Part shown: positions 1 to 6,111 of the stretch, in pieces
Layout of the letters: each line of letters starts with the position of its first letter
Numbering within the stretch: the stretch's first letter is position 1
DNA from: JANXVV01 sp038230975
GTDB lineage: Bacteria > Planctomycetota > Phycisphaerae > Tepidisphaerales > Tepidisphaeraceae
Direction: 5' to 3'
DNA length: 9,089 nucleotides
Assembly: GCA_038230975.1 (NCBI GenBank)
Contig: JBBRMF010000212.1
Span: 1 to 9,089 of the forward strand
The notes under the pieces: model-generated
Database searches by the model: none
What the model was told of the DNA's origin: nothing
Seen by the model: the letters and a program-made list of their open reading frames with translations, nothing else
Program-made: the position numbers and the translations under genes

Positions 1-318
1 CTGAACCACCCCTTTATCTTGCATTCCTTTAAACCAAGAATTCCATAGATTGTCATCATAGTTATTGATGATGACAATAATACCGTTCGTCTCCCAATAG
101 GTCAAGTCGAATCCAAGTGGAGTTGGAGGGAATCCGTGACACTTGCCCTGTTGCAAGTCCGGCTGAACGCTCGTCGATTTATAGACTTCGACGCGATGAG
201 GTTCACGCTTTCGACGACGATTCCGCTGCTCAAATAAGGCGGGAGGAGAGAACCCTTGGAGTCCAAAGTGCGCTCCCAAGTTGTCTGCCGGTGAGCGCTC
301 CGACGGCGGGCAATCGGG
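1..318 (-). other. Open reading frame without a clear start, running off the left edge (possible partial gene or remnant)
   Basis: On the minus strand one frame stays open from just below an in-frame TAA near 319 to the edge of the window, about 105 codons. It contains no early ATG; TTG codons occur, for example at 103-105. The last 45 or so residues look protein-like, including the segments PPTPLGFDLTYWETNGIIV and NNYDDNLWNSWFKGM, and that part is more AT-rich than the rest. The upstream half, rich in Arg and Pro, looks less convincing. I do not recognise a family. A competing minus frame with ATG codons at about 65-75 is also open to the edge, so the frame assignment is uncertain. It may be the 5' end of a gene that continues to the left, or a decayed piece. 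Confidence 0.25.
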
Positions 319-590
319 TTACTTGGCATCGCGAAAAGGACGGATGACATCCATTCAAGGTCGCTCAAGTGTCTTCAAATCGGTTCGCTGTTGTCCCCTC
401 TGTAACGCTGATGATGCTCCCCATGAAGCCAGGCTACGGCCACATCCGCCCGGCATCTTTGGCCATCGACGGCCTTCCCGGACTCGCTTCCCCACCCTTC
501 GGACGATGGCTATGATCGAAGGCATCACGACACCAAGAGGCCCACCCTTCTCGATGAGACAAGCCCATGCCCGAACACATTTCACGCTAG
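319..590. other. Stretch with no supportable gene
   Basis: Several overlapping frames are open here on both strands, but none shows a ribosome binding site, a recognisable domain or consistent codon use. One plus-strand frame encodes a CCPLCNADD segment near 390-415 that resembles half of a zinc ribbon. No second Cys pair follows at the expected spacing, so I do not call it. At 567-590 a short plus frame (ATG, seven codons, TAG) lies in phase with the downstream DUF6941-like frame. Confidence 0.4.
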
Positions 591-662
591 CCATCGCTGC
601 CGATCGCCCAATCCTTCCTGACCTGCACTGAAGTTTTTCGCGGCCAACAGAGCGGCACGACG

Positions 663-1001
663 ATGCTGCTCGGCCCGAGCGCGCACCTGCCGATCCCGAA
701 TTTTCCCGCCTTCGTCCGGCTCGCCGTCTTCTCCGAGTTCACCGGCGGCCACGGTCGTTACACGCCCTCACTTTCCCTGCGCGATGCCTCCGGTGATGAG
801 GTCTGGCATTGGAGCGCGGCCGATCCGTTCACGCATACCGATCCGCTCCTGCCGCACGAGGTGGTCTTTCAGGATTTACAAATCACCGTTCCCAAGCCGG
901 GCCGATACACGCTCGTGATGCTCCTCAACGGCGATGACGCCGCGCAACGCACGGTCTGGCTCGGCCCGTCGGAAGTATTCCGCGCGCCCGACGCGTACTG
1001 A
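663..1001 (+). CDS. DUF6941-like small hypothetical protein, 5' end uncertain (possible pseudogene)
   Basis: From the first ATG this encodes 112 residues. The pattern (LLGPSAHLPIPNFP, then LAVFSEFTGGHGRYTPSLSLRD, a DEVW segment, and a C-terminal GRYTLVMLLNGDDAAQRTVWLG) fits a compact beta-sandwich of the DUF6941 type: about 130-140 residues, function unknown, cytoplasmic, no signal peptide. The conserved frame clearly continues upstream of the ATG. Residues SFLTCTEVFRGQQSGTT precede it, and the family normally starts with a comparable strand ending in Gly followed by LLG. Going further upstream there is a CTG at 597-599 where a start would be expected, then an in-frame TAG at 588-590, then an in-frame ATG at 567. 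No Shine-Dalgarno motif supports the ATG at 663. The gene may start at a non-canonical codon, or may have lost its start or gained an amber codon. Family assignment is from memory of the motif pattern; function is not known. Confidence 0.55.
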   Translation: MLLGPSAHLPIPNFPAFVRLAVFSEFTGGHGRYTPSLSLRDASGDEVWHWSAADPFTHTDPLLPHEVVFQDLQITVPKPGRYTLVMLLNGDDAAQRTVWLGPSEVFRAPDAY

Positions 1002-1035
1002 TCCGACGCGCTCCCACCCGTTCGGGATAGATCGC

Positions 1036-1057
1036 CAGTTCGTGCCACCACGAATTG
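1036..1057 (+). other. Hairpin after the DUF6941-like gene
   Basis: CAGTTCGTG (1036-1044) pairs with CACGAATTG (1049-1057) around a CCAC loop: nine pairs with one G.T wobble. It sits about 35 nt after the stop codon of the preceding gene. No T tract follows on the plus strand, so it is not a standard intrinsic terminator. It may be a 3'-end stabilising hairpin or a remnant. Confidence 0.35.
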
Positions 1058-1094
1058 CGGAAGCGTGATCTCCCGACCCACCCACGACAGCAAA

Positions 1095-1245
1095 CATCCG
1101 ACCGCCCTGGCCACGTCGTGCCCTTTCACCGCCCCTTACAAACCTCCTTACCAGAGCGCCTCAAAGCGTTTACGAAGATGCGTGTCTATACGCAATGCTG
1201 GTATCGCTTGCGGCGTTCGTTGTAGGTTACGATTCGCGCAGCAAG
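1095..1245 (+). pseudogene. Frameshifted remnant of a GT-C-like membrane protein (paralogue of the gene at 1246-3060)
   Basis: In the plus-strand frame of 1129-1245 the translation includes PPLTNLLTRAPQSVYEDACLYA and then MLVSLAAFVVGY. This matches residues about 150-182 of the intact minus-strand membrane protein next door, which reads APPMLNLFACGPQSVYED and then ASLYALITSLSILV. Further upstream, another frame (about 1095-1136) reads HPTALATSCPFTAP, matching STPIALGTSVLFATAP of the same protein. A small deletion and frameshift near 1134-1138 therefore separates the two pieces. No start, no remaining domain and no further homology is visible outside this segment. The DNA differs from the intact gene mostly at silent positions, so the remnant derives from a diverged homologue. 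It points the opposite way and ends exactly where the intact gene stops. Confidence 0.72.
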
Positions 1246-3060
1246 TCACCGCCACCGAATGGACTCGAGGATCCGTTTGCTGCCCTGATCCTCCGGATCG
1301 CCACGCGAAATAAAACACAGGGTGAGAAACTCGTCTCCTGCCCGCTCGACGATTCGGTTCGGAACGCGAAACGTCACTCTCATTTTGCCTGTGTGTGCGT
1401 CGCGCTCCAAGGAGATTTGTTCCAATTCACTCGCACCAATCCGAGCGCGGTGTGAATCGGCGCGCCCTGGTGAGCCCGGGATTTGCAATCGATCCTCAAT
1501 CATGATTTCTACAAAACGCGGCCGGTCGATTGCCACCGCCACGACGTACGAAGCCAATTTGGTATTGGGATCCCATCCCATTTGCAGCTCGCGATACAGT
1601 GGCCCTGAGGGCATATTAGACGCGTCATAATATCCTGCGGTCTTAAGACGCATAACTCCCGACAGTGAATTTCGATTCGCGATCGTTTTCGCCTCGGCTG
1701 CAGACGCGAGGTTCGTCGGATGTGAAGTGCAGTCCATTCGGTACACTTCAAACCCGATCCACAGAATAAGTAGGGCAAAAGCCGGAATGCCGTGGCGCCG
1801 GGCGATCATGAACCAGGTGAGTGCTATCAGGGAGAGTAAGGCGGGTGTAAAATCATAGAGATAGCGGGCGCACAATCCTGGGTAGTGCATCATGAAACCG
1901 AAGATGGTCGAAAATGGTACCAACCCGAAAAACAGCAAAGATCTTCCGAGTCTCTTGAGAAACACGGTTTGTGGATTCGCGTTTTCATTTGTCGAACTAA
2001 AACACCGGATACCCAGATAAGCGCCCGCGATCGCGATGGCCAAAACGCTTGGATCGAACGTCGACACGTAAAAGTCCCGCCAGCGGAAAAATGGGGTTTG
2101 GCCCCAAAACAGGTGGTCGCCGAAGGAATTTTCTCCTTTATGACCACCGAGCCAGAGGAAAGTCGCGCCAAACAGTTCGCGGGCCGCCTGCCAATTGGTG
2201 GCCTGTGCGATGGGGTTGACGAATCGAGACGTCATGATTCCATCGAGCGTTGTAGTGGTCAGTTTGTGGCCAAACTCGAAGAAGGATCCGAATCGGATGA
2301 AATTCGTGATGGCCAGCGCAATCATGCCCGCCAAGCCCAACACGATACCTCCGGCACGTTGCGCTAGTCGAAGGCGTCCGGCGGACCATGCCATCAGGAG
2401 CAGCAGTCCCACGATTCCATACACCGCATGGGTGGGTCGAACTAGTCCGCTCAAAGAGCACAGTGTGCAACCAACCCAGAAATCGCCCCTTTTTCCCATT
2501 GCCGCGTAGCGCACGCATGCGACTAAAATCGATAGCGACGTGATCAGGGCATAGAGGGAGGCGTCTTCATAGACGGACTGGGGGCCGCACGCGAATAGAT
2601 TCAGCATCGGAGGTGCGGTGGCGAACAAAACCGACGTGCCCAACGCGATCGGCGTTGAAATCCTGATCTCCCCCAACAATCGAGCCGTGCTTAGGCAGTA
2701 GTAAATGAACAGGGTGAATGCTATGAACAAGGCGATTCGATCCGGAAAGGGAGATATTCCGACGGCCCTTCCGATCAGCTCAAATGGCACCAGCCAAAGC
2801 GGGACGCCCAAGCCCCACACCTGTTGAACCTTTCCGTCGTAAAACGCGTTGTCGAATTGCAGATCGAAAATGGAATCGGAAACGTAGAGGTGGCCGGAAA
2901 GCAGCGCGCTTACCTGCCAGCGATGAGCCGGAATGGTATTGTTTGCCGGACCGTACAGCCGATATGGAGTCGCTCCGGAAGCCGCCAGAAAAGCCACTGA
3001 ATTGGCCGAGGCAATCAGCAACAGCAAAAGCCGGTGGCGAAGTGGGGATCTCAATGTCAT
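1246..3060 (-). CDS. Polytopic membrane protein, GT-C glycosyltransferase-like
   Basis: 604 residues. The ATG at 3058-3060 is chosen because the protein then opens with a short basic stretch and a hydrophobic segment (LLLLLIASANSVAFLAA). It also begins 38 nt after the upstream gene; a longer frame would overlap that gene by about 90 nt. No clear Shine-Dalgarno motif is seen. I count about 10-12 hydrophobic segments between residues 10 and 440, followed by a soluble C-terminal domain of about 160 residues. Features typical of GT-C-like integral membrane enzymes are a large first periplasmic loop with acidic residues (SDSIFDLQFDNAFYDGK, about 61-77), GPQSVYED at 159-166, RPTH at 208-211, and RYLYDFTP at 399-406 leading into another membrane segment. 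Such proteins transfer sugars from lipid-linked donors on the outer face of the inner membrane; substrate here is unknown. It is the last gene of the minus-strand operon. A remnant of a paralogue lies immediately beyond its stop codon. An uncharacterised polytopic protein without transferase activity is the alternative. Confidence 0.72.
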   Translation of the reverse strand: MTLRSPLRHRLLLLLIASANSVAFLAASGATPYRLYGPANNTIPAHRWQVSALLSGHLYVSDSIFDLQFDNAFYDGKVQQVWGLGVPLWLVPFELIGRAVGISPFPDRIALFIAFTLFIYYCLSTARLLGEIRISTPIALGTSVLFATAPPMLNLFACGPQSVYEDASLYALITSLSILVACVRYAAMGKRGDFWVGCTLCSLSGLVRPTHAVYGIVGLLLLMAWSAGRLRLAQRAGGIVLGLAGMIALAITNFIRFGSFFEFGHKLTTTTLDGIMTSRFVNPIAQATNWQAARELFGATFLWLGGHKGENSFGDHLFWGQTPFFRWRDFYVSTFDPSVLAIAIAGAYLGIRCFSSTNENANPQTVFLKRLGRSLLFFGLVPFSTIFGFMMHYPGLCARYLYDFTPALLSLIALTWFMIARRHGIPAFALLILWIGFEVYRMDCTSHPTNLASAAEAKTIANRNSLSGVMRLKTAGYYDASNMPSGPLYRELQMGWDPNTKLASYVVAVAIDRPRFVEIMIEDRLQIPGSPGRADSHRARIGASELEQISLERDAHTGKMRVTFRVPNRIVERAGDEFLTLCFISRGDPEDQGSKRILESIRWR

Positions 3061-3098
3061 CGCTCGTAAAATGAGGATCGCCACAGTCAGCTTGTGTA

Positions 3099-4085
3099 TC
3101 AGGCGGCGCGGCGGTTCTTCTTCCGGAGATAATAGAGACCCACAAGCCCAAGGAGAATGAGATTCCCCGCCACGATCAACAACCGCCAAGCAGTACGCCG
3201 ACCAGGGGAGGGGATCTCAGCTATCCCGATGGATGGCAGTCGAAATTCGGCGGGCGCGATCGCGATATTTTCTTGGGAAAGTATGGTGAAAAAAACCTTG
3301 GTTACCGCCTCCCTGGGGCTTTCGTCCATCACATAATCAACCCCACTGATCACATAGGAATCGTCCGCGTAGCGAACCGACGATGTGTACGCTAGGTGCG
3401 GCCCACATGGGGCGGCGGTCCGGACGATTCGATATCCCCTGGCCTTATCCGCGACAACCTTTAAAACTCGCTCGGATGGGGGTACTTTTTCCAGTCTAGC
3501 GGTGGGCGGGATGCTAAAGGTGAACTCCACGAATTGGCCGGAGGCATCATCGACCGCCCTTGACGAAAGCTCCACGATCGTGCCGGAGCGAAAATCCTCA
3601 ATAAATGTCACTACCGGCAATGGCACATGCGAGGCACCGAGCAAATCTTTTATATCAGCAGACCGAAACTTCGGCATTTTGCGGGCACCGTCGTCGGTTC
3701 CATATTGAGTCAACGAAAATGCCCCTTCAGCCACCCCCCTTTTCGCGCCAAAAGCATATTCGGGATTCGAGCCCACAACTCTGCAACTCAGCCAATTGCT
3801 TCTTGAGTCGGACTGAATCGATATGATTTTTACCGAATCGTTTAAAATATAAATCTCCTCGTCATAGCGGTAATCGATATCCTGATTGGAGGACGGGAAC
3901 TCCGGATCTCGAACATGGCTGCGATACCGGCGATTCACCATGATATGGTTTGGTGCGGTATGTTCGCCGGCGACGCGCCATCGGTCCATCGCTTTCGCCA
4001 ACTCCGATCCCTGTACGCCACTCCGTGAATCGCCGTACTCCCCGAGCGCAAGGAAACCCGCGATCAGCAATATGCCGGCTCGCAT
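3099..4085 (-). CDS. Secreted protein with C-terminal membrane anchor, possibly LolA-like
   Basis: 328 residues from the ATG at 4083-4085. GGAG stands 8 nt upstream of that ATG, and the protein then begins with a compact signal sequence (MRAGILLIAGFLALG). An ATG at 4104-4106 in the same frame would add seven residues and has no good binding site. The body is soluble, rich in beta-type alternation, with two cysteines (in NWLSCRVVG and TAAPCGPHLAY). Residues about 300-320 form a single hydrophobic helix followed by RKKNRRAA, a stop-transfer anchor leaving the body outside the cytoplasm. The segments KARGYRIVR, then a YADDSY stretch, then AEFRLPSIG recall planctomycete proteins related to the outer-membrane-lipoprotein carrier fold; this is a weak resemblance from memory. 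It lies between the Cys-rich peptide gene and the GT-C-like gene, so it is probably co-transcribed with both. It could act as a receptor, carrier or scaffold for the peptide, but nothing in the sequence proves this. Confidence 0.6.
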   Translation of the reverse strand: MRAGILLIAGFLALGEYGDSRSGVQGSELAKAMDRWRVAGEHTAPNHIMVNRRYRSHVRDPEFPSSNQDIDYRYDEEIYILNDSVKIISIQSDSRSNWLSCRVVGSNPEYAFGAKRGVAEGAFSLTQYGTDDGARKMPKFRSADIKDLLGASHVPLPVVTFIEDFRSGTIVELSSRAVDDASGQFVEFTFSIPPTARLEKVPPSERVLKVVADKARGYRIVRTAAPCGPHLAYTSSVRYADDSYVISGVDYVMDESPREAVTKVFFTILSQENIAIAPAEFRLPSIGIAEIPSPGRRTAWRLLIVAGNLILLGLVGLYYLRKKNRRAA

Positions 4086-4174
4086 TCCATTCGCTCCGAT
4101 AAACATTGGACGAACCCCGGTAAAATGACCGATCGCTGTTGGCCATTGCCGCGCATTTCCCAGTGGCCGCCTAA

Positions 4175-4423
4175 TTACTTGTCGCCACAACTATAGCCGC
4201 CGCCACCGGCAAGACTACAAATACAGTCTGCGTTCTGGCATGGCTCAGGCTTATCCGCAGTGTTGTTCTTGATGCAACTCCCGGCTTTTCGGCATTCACA
4301 GGAAGTCGCGCAGGGATGAACGTTGCTTGTGTCAGCAAAACTTGTCTGAACAATTCCCAAAAAAAGCATCAGAAGGCCGAGGTACAATGAGCCTAAAAAC
4401 ACGCTACGAAGCGACGGAAACAT
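4175..4423 (-). CDS. Secreted cysteine-rich small peptide (8 Cys)
   Basis: 82 residues from the ATG at 4421-4423. A hydrophobic signal sequence (about residues 8-27, FLGSLYLGLLMLFLGIVQ) ends in TSFA, a plausible signal peptidase I site, leaving a mature peptide of roughly 52 residues. The mature part has eight cysteines in two similar halves: C-x3-C-x-C-x5-C and C-x4-C-x-C-x9-C, separated by 11 residues. The end is glycine-rich (AGGGGYSCGDK). Eight cysteines allow four disulfides or metal or cofactor ligation. GGAAGG at 4431-4436 lies 7 nt from the chosen ATG; an in-frame ATG at 4427-4429 would add Met-Ala but is only 1 nt from it. A still longer frame would overlap the upstream gene. Two genes upstream in the same operon is a MauE-thioredoxin fusion, a natural candidate for forming its disulfides. 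I know no named family for it; bacteriocin-like, structural and redox-carrier roles are all open. Confidence 0.75.
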   Translation of the reverse strand: MFPSLRSVFLGSLYLGLLMLFLGIVQTSFADTSNVHPCATSCECRKAGSCIKNNTADKPEPCQNADCICSLAGGGGYSCGDK

Positions 4424-4430
4424 AGCCATT

Positions 4431-4436
4431 CCTTCC
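4431..4436 (-). promoter_or_regulatory. Ribosome binding site deciding the start of the Cys-rich peptide
   Basis: GGAAGG on the minus strand. Spacing is 7 nt to the ATG at 4421-4423 and only 1 nt to the ATG at 4427-4429, which favours the inner start. The same GGAAGGA context precedes the DUF1573-like gene's ATG (4989-4991) with a 2-nt gap, so unusually short spacing cannot be excluded in this operon. Confidence 0.5.
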
Positions 4437-4460
4437 AAAAAGTGAAAAATGAGACTTTTG

Positions 4461-4477
4461 TGCAGACCACGTCTGCA
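4461..4477 (-). other. Intergenic hairpin upstream of the Cys-rich peptide gene
   Basis: TGCAGAC and GTCTGCA form a perfect 7-bp inverted repeat around a GTG loop. It sits in the gap between the DUF1573-like stop codon and the peptide start. On the transcribed strand it is followed by an A/T-rich stretch with T5 runs, but not by an immediate T tract. It could be a partial terminator, an RNA processing site or a stabilising 5' structure that sets peptide expression apart from the upstream genes. Confidence 0.45.
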
Positions 4478-4487
4478 TCGCGTTTCC

Positions 4488-4991
4488 TCAACGCTCCATG
4501 CCAGCGGGTGGCGCTTTAACCACAACGGCAATCGACGCATATCGACTTGACGCGCTGTTCGTTATTAAGACCAATGGAACCGCCTTATCGATTTTGGATT
4601 TCGCCCGAATGTGGAGCAAGGCAATTTGATCCGGTCGAACCTTCATGGGAAGATCCATAACCTCCACACAGGTGCATTTGGTTTCGGCACCGAAAATTGT
4701 GATTTCCGACGCAGATAGATTCTGCACACGGATCTCCGCCAACTGGACCCCATCCGCAATCACCTCGGGGCGTGGGGGATAGGCGTCGAAGTCTCGACCT
4801 AAAACCCAAGAGACCCCCGCATGCACGGATCCCGTGCGAAAGGCTGAATAACCCACGAGCAACAGGCCGACAACCATCAAGAACATCACAAAATGGCCGC
4901 ATCCCCGAAAGAAGCGCCGTCCGGCACCTAAACCCAACGCTGTCGTTTCCGGCGATGGTTCGGTAAGCGAAGTTTGAGTGATTGCGCTCAT
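4488..4991 (-). CDS. Membrane-anchored DUF1573-like protein with CxC motif
   Basis: 167 residues from the ATG at 4989-4991. A TTG at 5019-5021 in frame would overlap the upstream stop codon and has no binding site, so it is not preferred. The protein has a cytoplasmic N-terminus of about 32 residues, one membrane helix (about 33-50, FVMFLMVVGLLLVGYSAF), and an external beta-sandwich. The sandwich carries FGAETKCTCVEVMDLPMKVRPDQ with Cys106 and Cys108, followed by ALLHIRAKSK and a terminal strand ASIAVVVKA. Two cysteines at the end of a strand, then a Leu-Pro and a Pro-containing turn, are the hallmark of DUF1573 domains, which are Ig-like and extracytoplasmic in Bacteroidetes and Planctomycetes; their function is not established. 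The usual family form is a secreted or lipoprotein domain, so a type II membrane anchor is somewhat unusual. It starts 26 nt after the MauE-thioredoxin gene and precedes the Cys-rich peptide; it may act in the same thiol pathway. Confidence 0.7.
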   Translation of the reverse strand: MSAITQTSLTEPSPETTALGLGAGRRFFRGCGHFVMFLMVVGLLLVGYSAFRTGSVHAGVSWVLGRDFDAYPPRPEVIADGVQLAEIRVQNLSASEITIFGAETKCTCVEVMDLPMKVRPDQIALLHIRAKSKIDKAVPLVLITNSASSRYASIAVVVKAPPAGMER

Positions 4992-5017
4992 ATCCTTCCA
5001 AATCGATTCAGTGCAAT

Positions 5018-5968
5018 TCAAGGAGTTGGTCTCGTTTTTCCGGTGGACGTCTGTTCACTCCACATCGAGTTCGCAGTGTCGGGAAAGACCACGTCCTCCA
5101 CTATTCCATTGGCGATATGGATGTCCGCCGGAACGTGAGCCACATACATAGAATCCATTCTCAGCGAGAGCGCTGGAAATGGAGCATCGGTAGCCCAAAC
5201 AATCTTTTTATCGCGCGCCGCAATATCCAACGTCCAGATCGTTTGGCGAAGATCATCCACATTTTCCGCGGCCGCCAACGCCGCCAGATGTTTCCGGCAA
5301 TGCTCGCAATCGTGATCGTAGAGAACAACCAGATGCCGCCCTGTCGTCAACTCTTTTTTGCTATCGACGACGTTCAGCATCGCAAACGGCTTACCTATCC
5401 AATCCGTCGGCGTGAGTACAATTACCCCTCCGGACGCATGGCTCATTTGAGCGGCATAAACAACGAACGGAATCGACAGGCCACAAAGCAACCGCCATGT
5501 GTTTTTTTCGGCGCAGTTGGGCTTCCATTCTTTTTTTTTGGAGCCGCACCATGCCATTGATAGAAGCAAAGCTGCATCGAAAAAAACCGTTATTGCCGGA
5601 TGAACTTTCAGCCGTCCAAAGCAACCACAGTCTGATTGGCCTTGAACGAGGTGCCAACCCGCGACGATGACGAAAACTGACAGAGTTGCCGCTGCCGCAT
5701 ACCAAGAGAAGCGCGGCCACCAACTGGAGAGCAGCCAAATCCCCAGCACCCATTCGGCACCACTGCGGATTTTGTCAATTGTCGCGACTCCTGCGGGTGC
5801 GGTGCCGGAGAAAAAACTCAAGCCCACGGCGACCAAAAGCACCATGGCTGTCAAGAACGAAATGACAAGGTACAGAAAATCAGCTTTATGCCGCGCATCG
5901 TTTCGGCCAAATCCGGGCAGACGGTCCACTTGTTCCGGCAATGCGATGATCATACCGCCAGCGGTCAT
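5018..5968 (-). CDS. MauE-type redox membrane protein fused to a thioredoxin-like domain
   Basis: 316 residues from the ATG at 5966-5968. An in-frame TTG at 6002-6004 would add 12 residues and an ATG at 5951-5953 would remove five; no candidate has a good binding site, so the start is uncertain. Residues about 30-52, 70-85, 88-108 and 123-140 form four membrane helices. The loop after the third carries SDCGCFG (Cys114, Cys116), characteristic of MauE/DoxX-type redox-associated membrane proteins. A fifth helix (about 159-175) leads to an external thioredoxin-like domain with LVVLYDHDCEHCRKHL, that is CEHC at 221-224, and a Pro in VAHVPADIHI where the thioredoxin cis-proline is expected. In methylamine dehydrogenase clusters MauE and the thioredoxin-like MauD are separate proteins needed to mature the disulfide-rich small subunit MauA; here the two activities seem fused. 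It is the first gene of the operon and likely moves electrons or disulfides across the membrane for the Cys-rich products downstream. Three homopolymer tracts interrupt the linker between the domains. Confidence 0.78.
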   Translation of the reverse strand: MTAGGMIIALPEQVDRLPGFGRNDARHKADFLYLVISFLTAMVLLVAVGLSFFSGTAPAGVATIDKIRSGAEWVLGIWLLSSWWPRFSWYAAAATLSVFVIVAGWHLVQGQSDCGCFGRLKVHPAITVFFDAALLLSMAWCGSKKKEWKPNCAEKNTWRLLCGLSIPFVVYAAQMSHASGGVIVLTPTDWIGKPFAMLNVVDSKKELTTGRHLVVLYDHDCEHCRKHLAALAAAENVDDLRQTIWTLDIAARDKKIVWATDAPFPALSLRMDSMYVAHVPADIHIANGIVEDVVFPDTANSMWSEQTSTGKTRPTP

Positions 5969-6018
5969 TATATGAATTATGCGGCTCGCGTAGTTCTGCG
6001 TCAAGAGAAAAACCGCGA

Positions 6019-6046
6019 AAGATAAAATTTAAAATTTGCGTTCCAA
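6019..6046 (-). promoter_or_regulatory. Candidate sigma70-type promoter of the minus-strand operon
   Basis: On the minus strand TTGGAA (6041-6046) and TATCTT (6019-6024) are 16 nt apart, each matching four of six consensus positions. The spacer contains a tandem AAAATTT repeat (6024-6037), AT-rich in an otherwise GC-richer area. Transcription would begin near 6012, giving a leader of about 45 nt to the ATG at 5968 but almost none to the TTG at 6004. Weak evidence on its own. Confidence 0.35.
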
Positions 6047-6111
6047 GAGCGACTTGCCATATGCTGAACATGAGCCAAACAATAGAATTGAGACTGGCAA
6101 CTGTGCCATCC

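Noticed and set aside
281..631. Plus-strand open frame of 116 codons with a CCPLC segment
   Set aside because: The Cys motif is not repeated as in real zinc ribbons, the composition is Arg/Pro-rich, and it overlaps the more convincing DUF6941-like frame.
1885..2367. Plus-strand open frame of 160 codons
   Set aside because: It lies wholly antisense to the GT-C-like gene, has a hydrophilic, low-information composition, and no binding site or recognisable domain. It is an antisense shadow.
3061..3189. N-terminal extension of the GT-C-like protein by 43 residues
   Set aside because: It would overlap the upstream gene by about 90 nt and adds a charged, non-conserved leader before the natural hydrophobic start.
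4424..4540. Longer start of the Cys-rich peptide
   Set aside because: It would put about 39 residues, many charged or cysteine-bearing, before the signal sequence and overlap the DUF1573-like gene by about 50 nt. The motif GGAAGG supports the inner start.
1246..6060. Mobile element or genomic island with defined ends
   Set aside because: I found no transposase or integrase, no terminal inverted repeats, and no obvious direct repeats at either border; the remnants alone do not show mobility.
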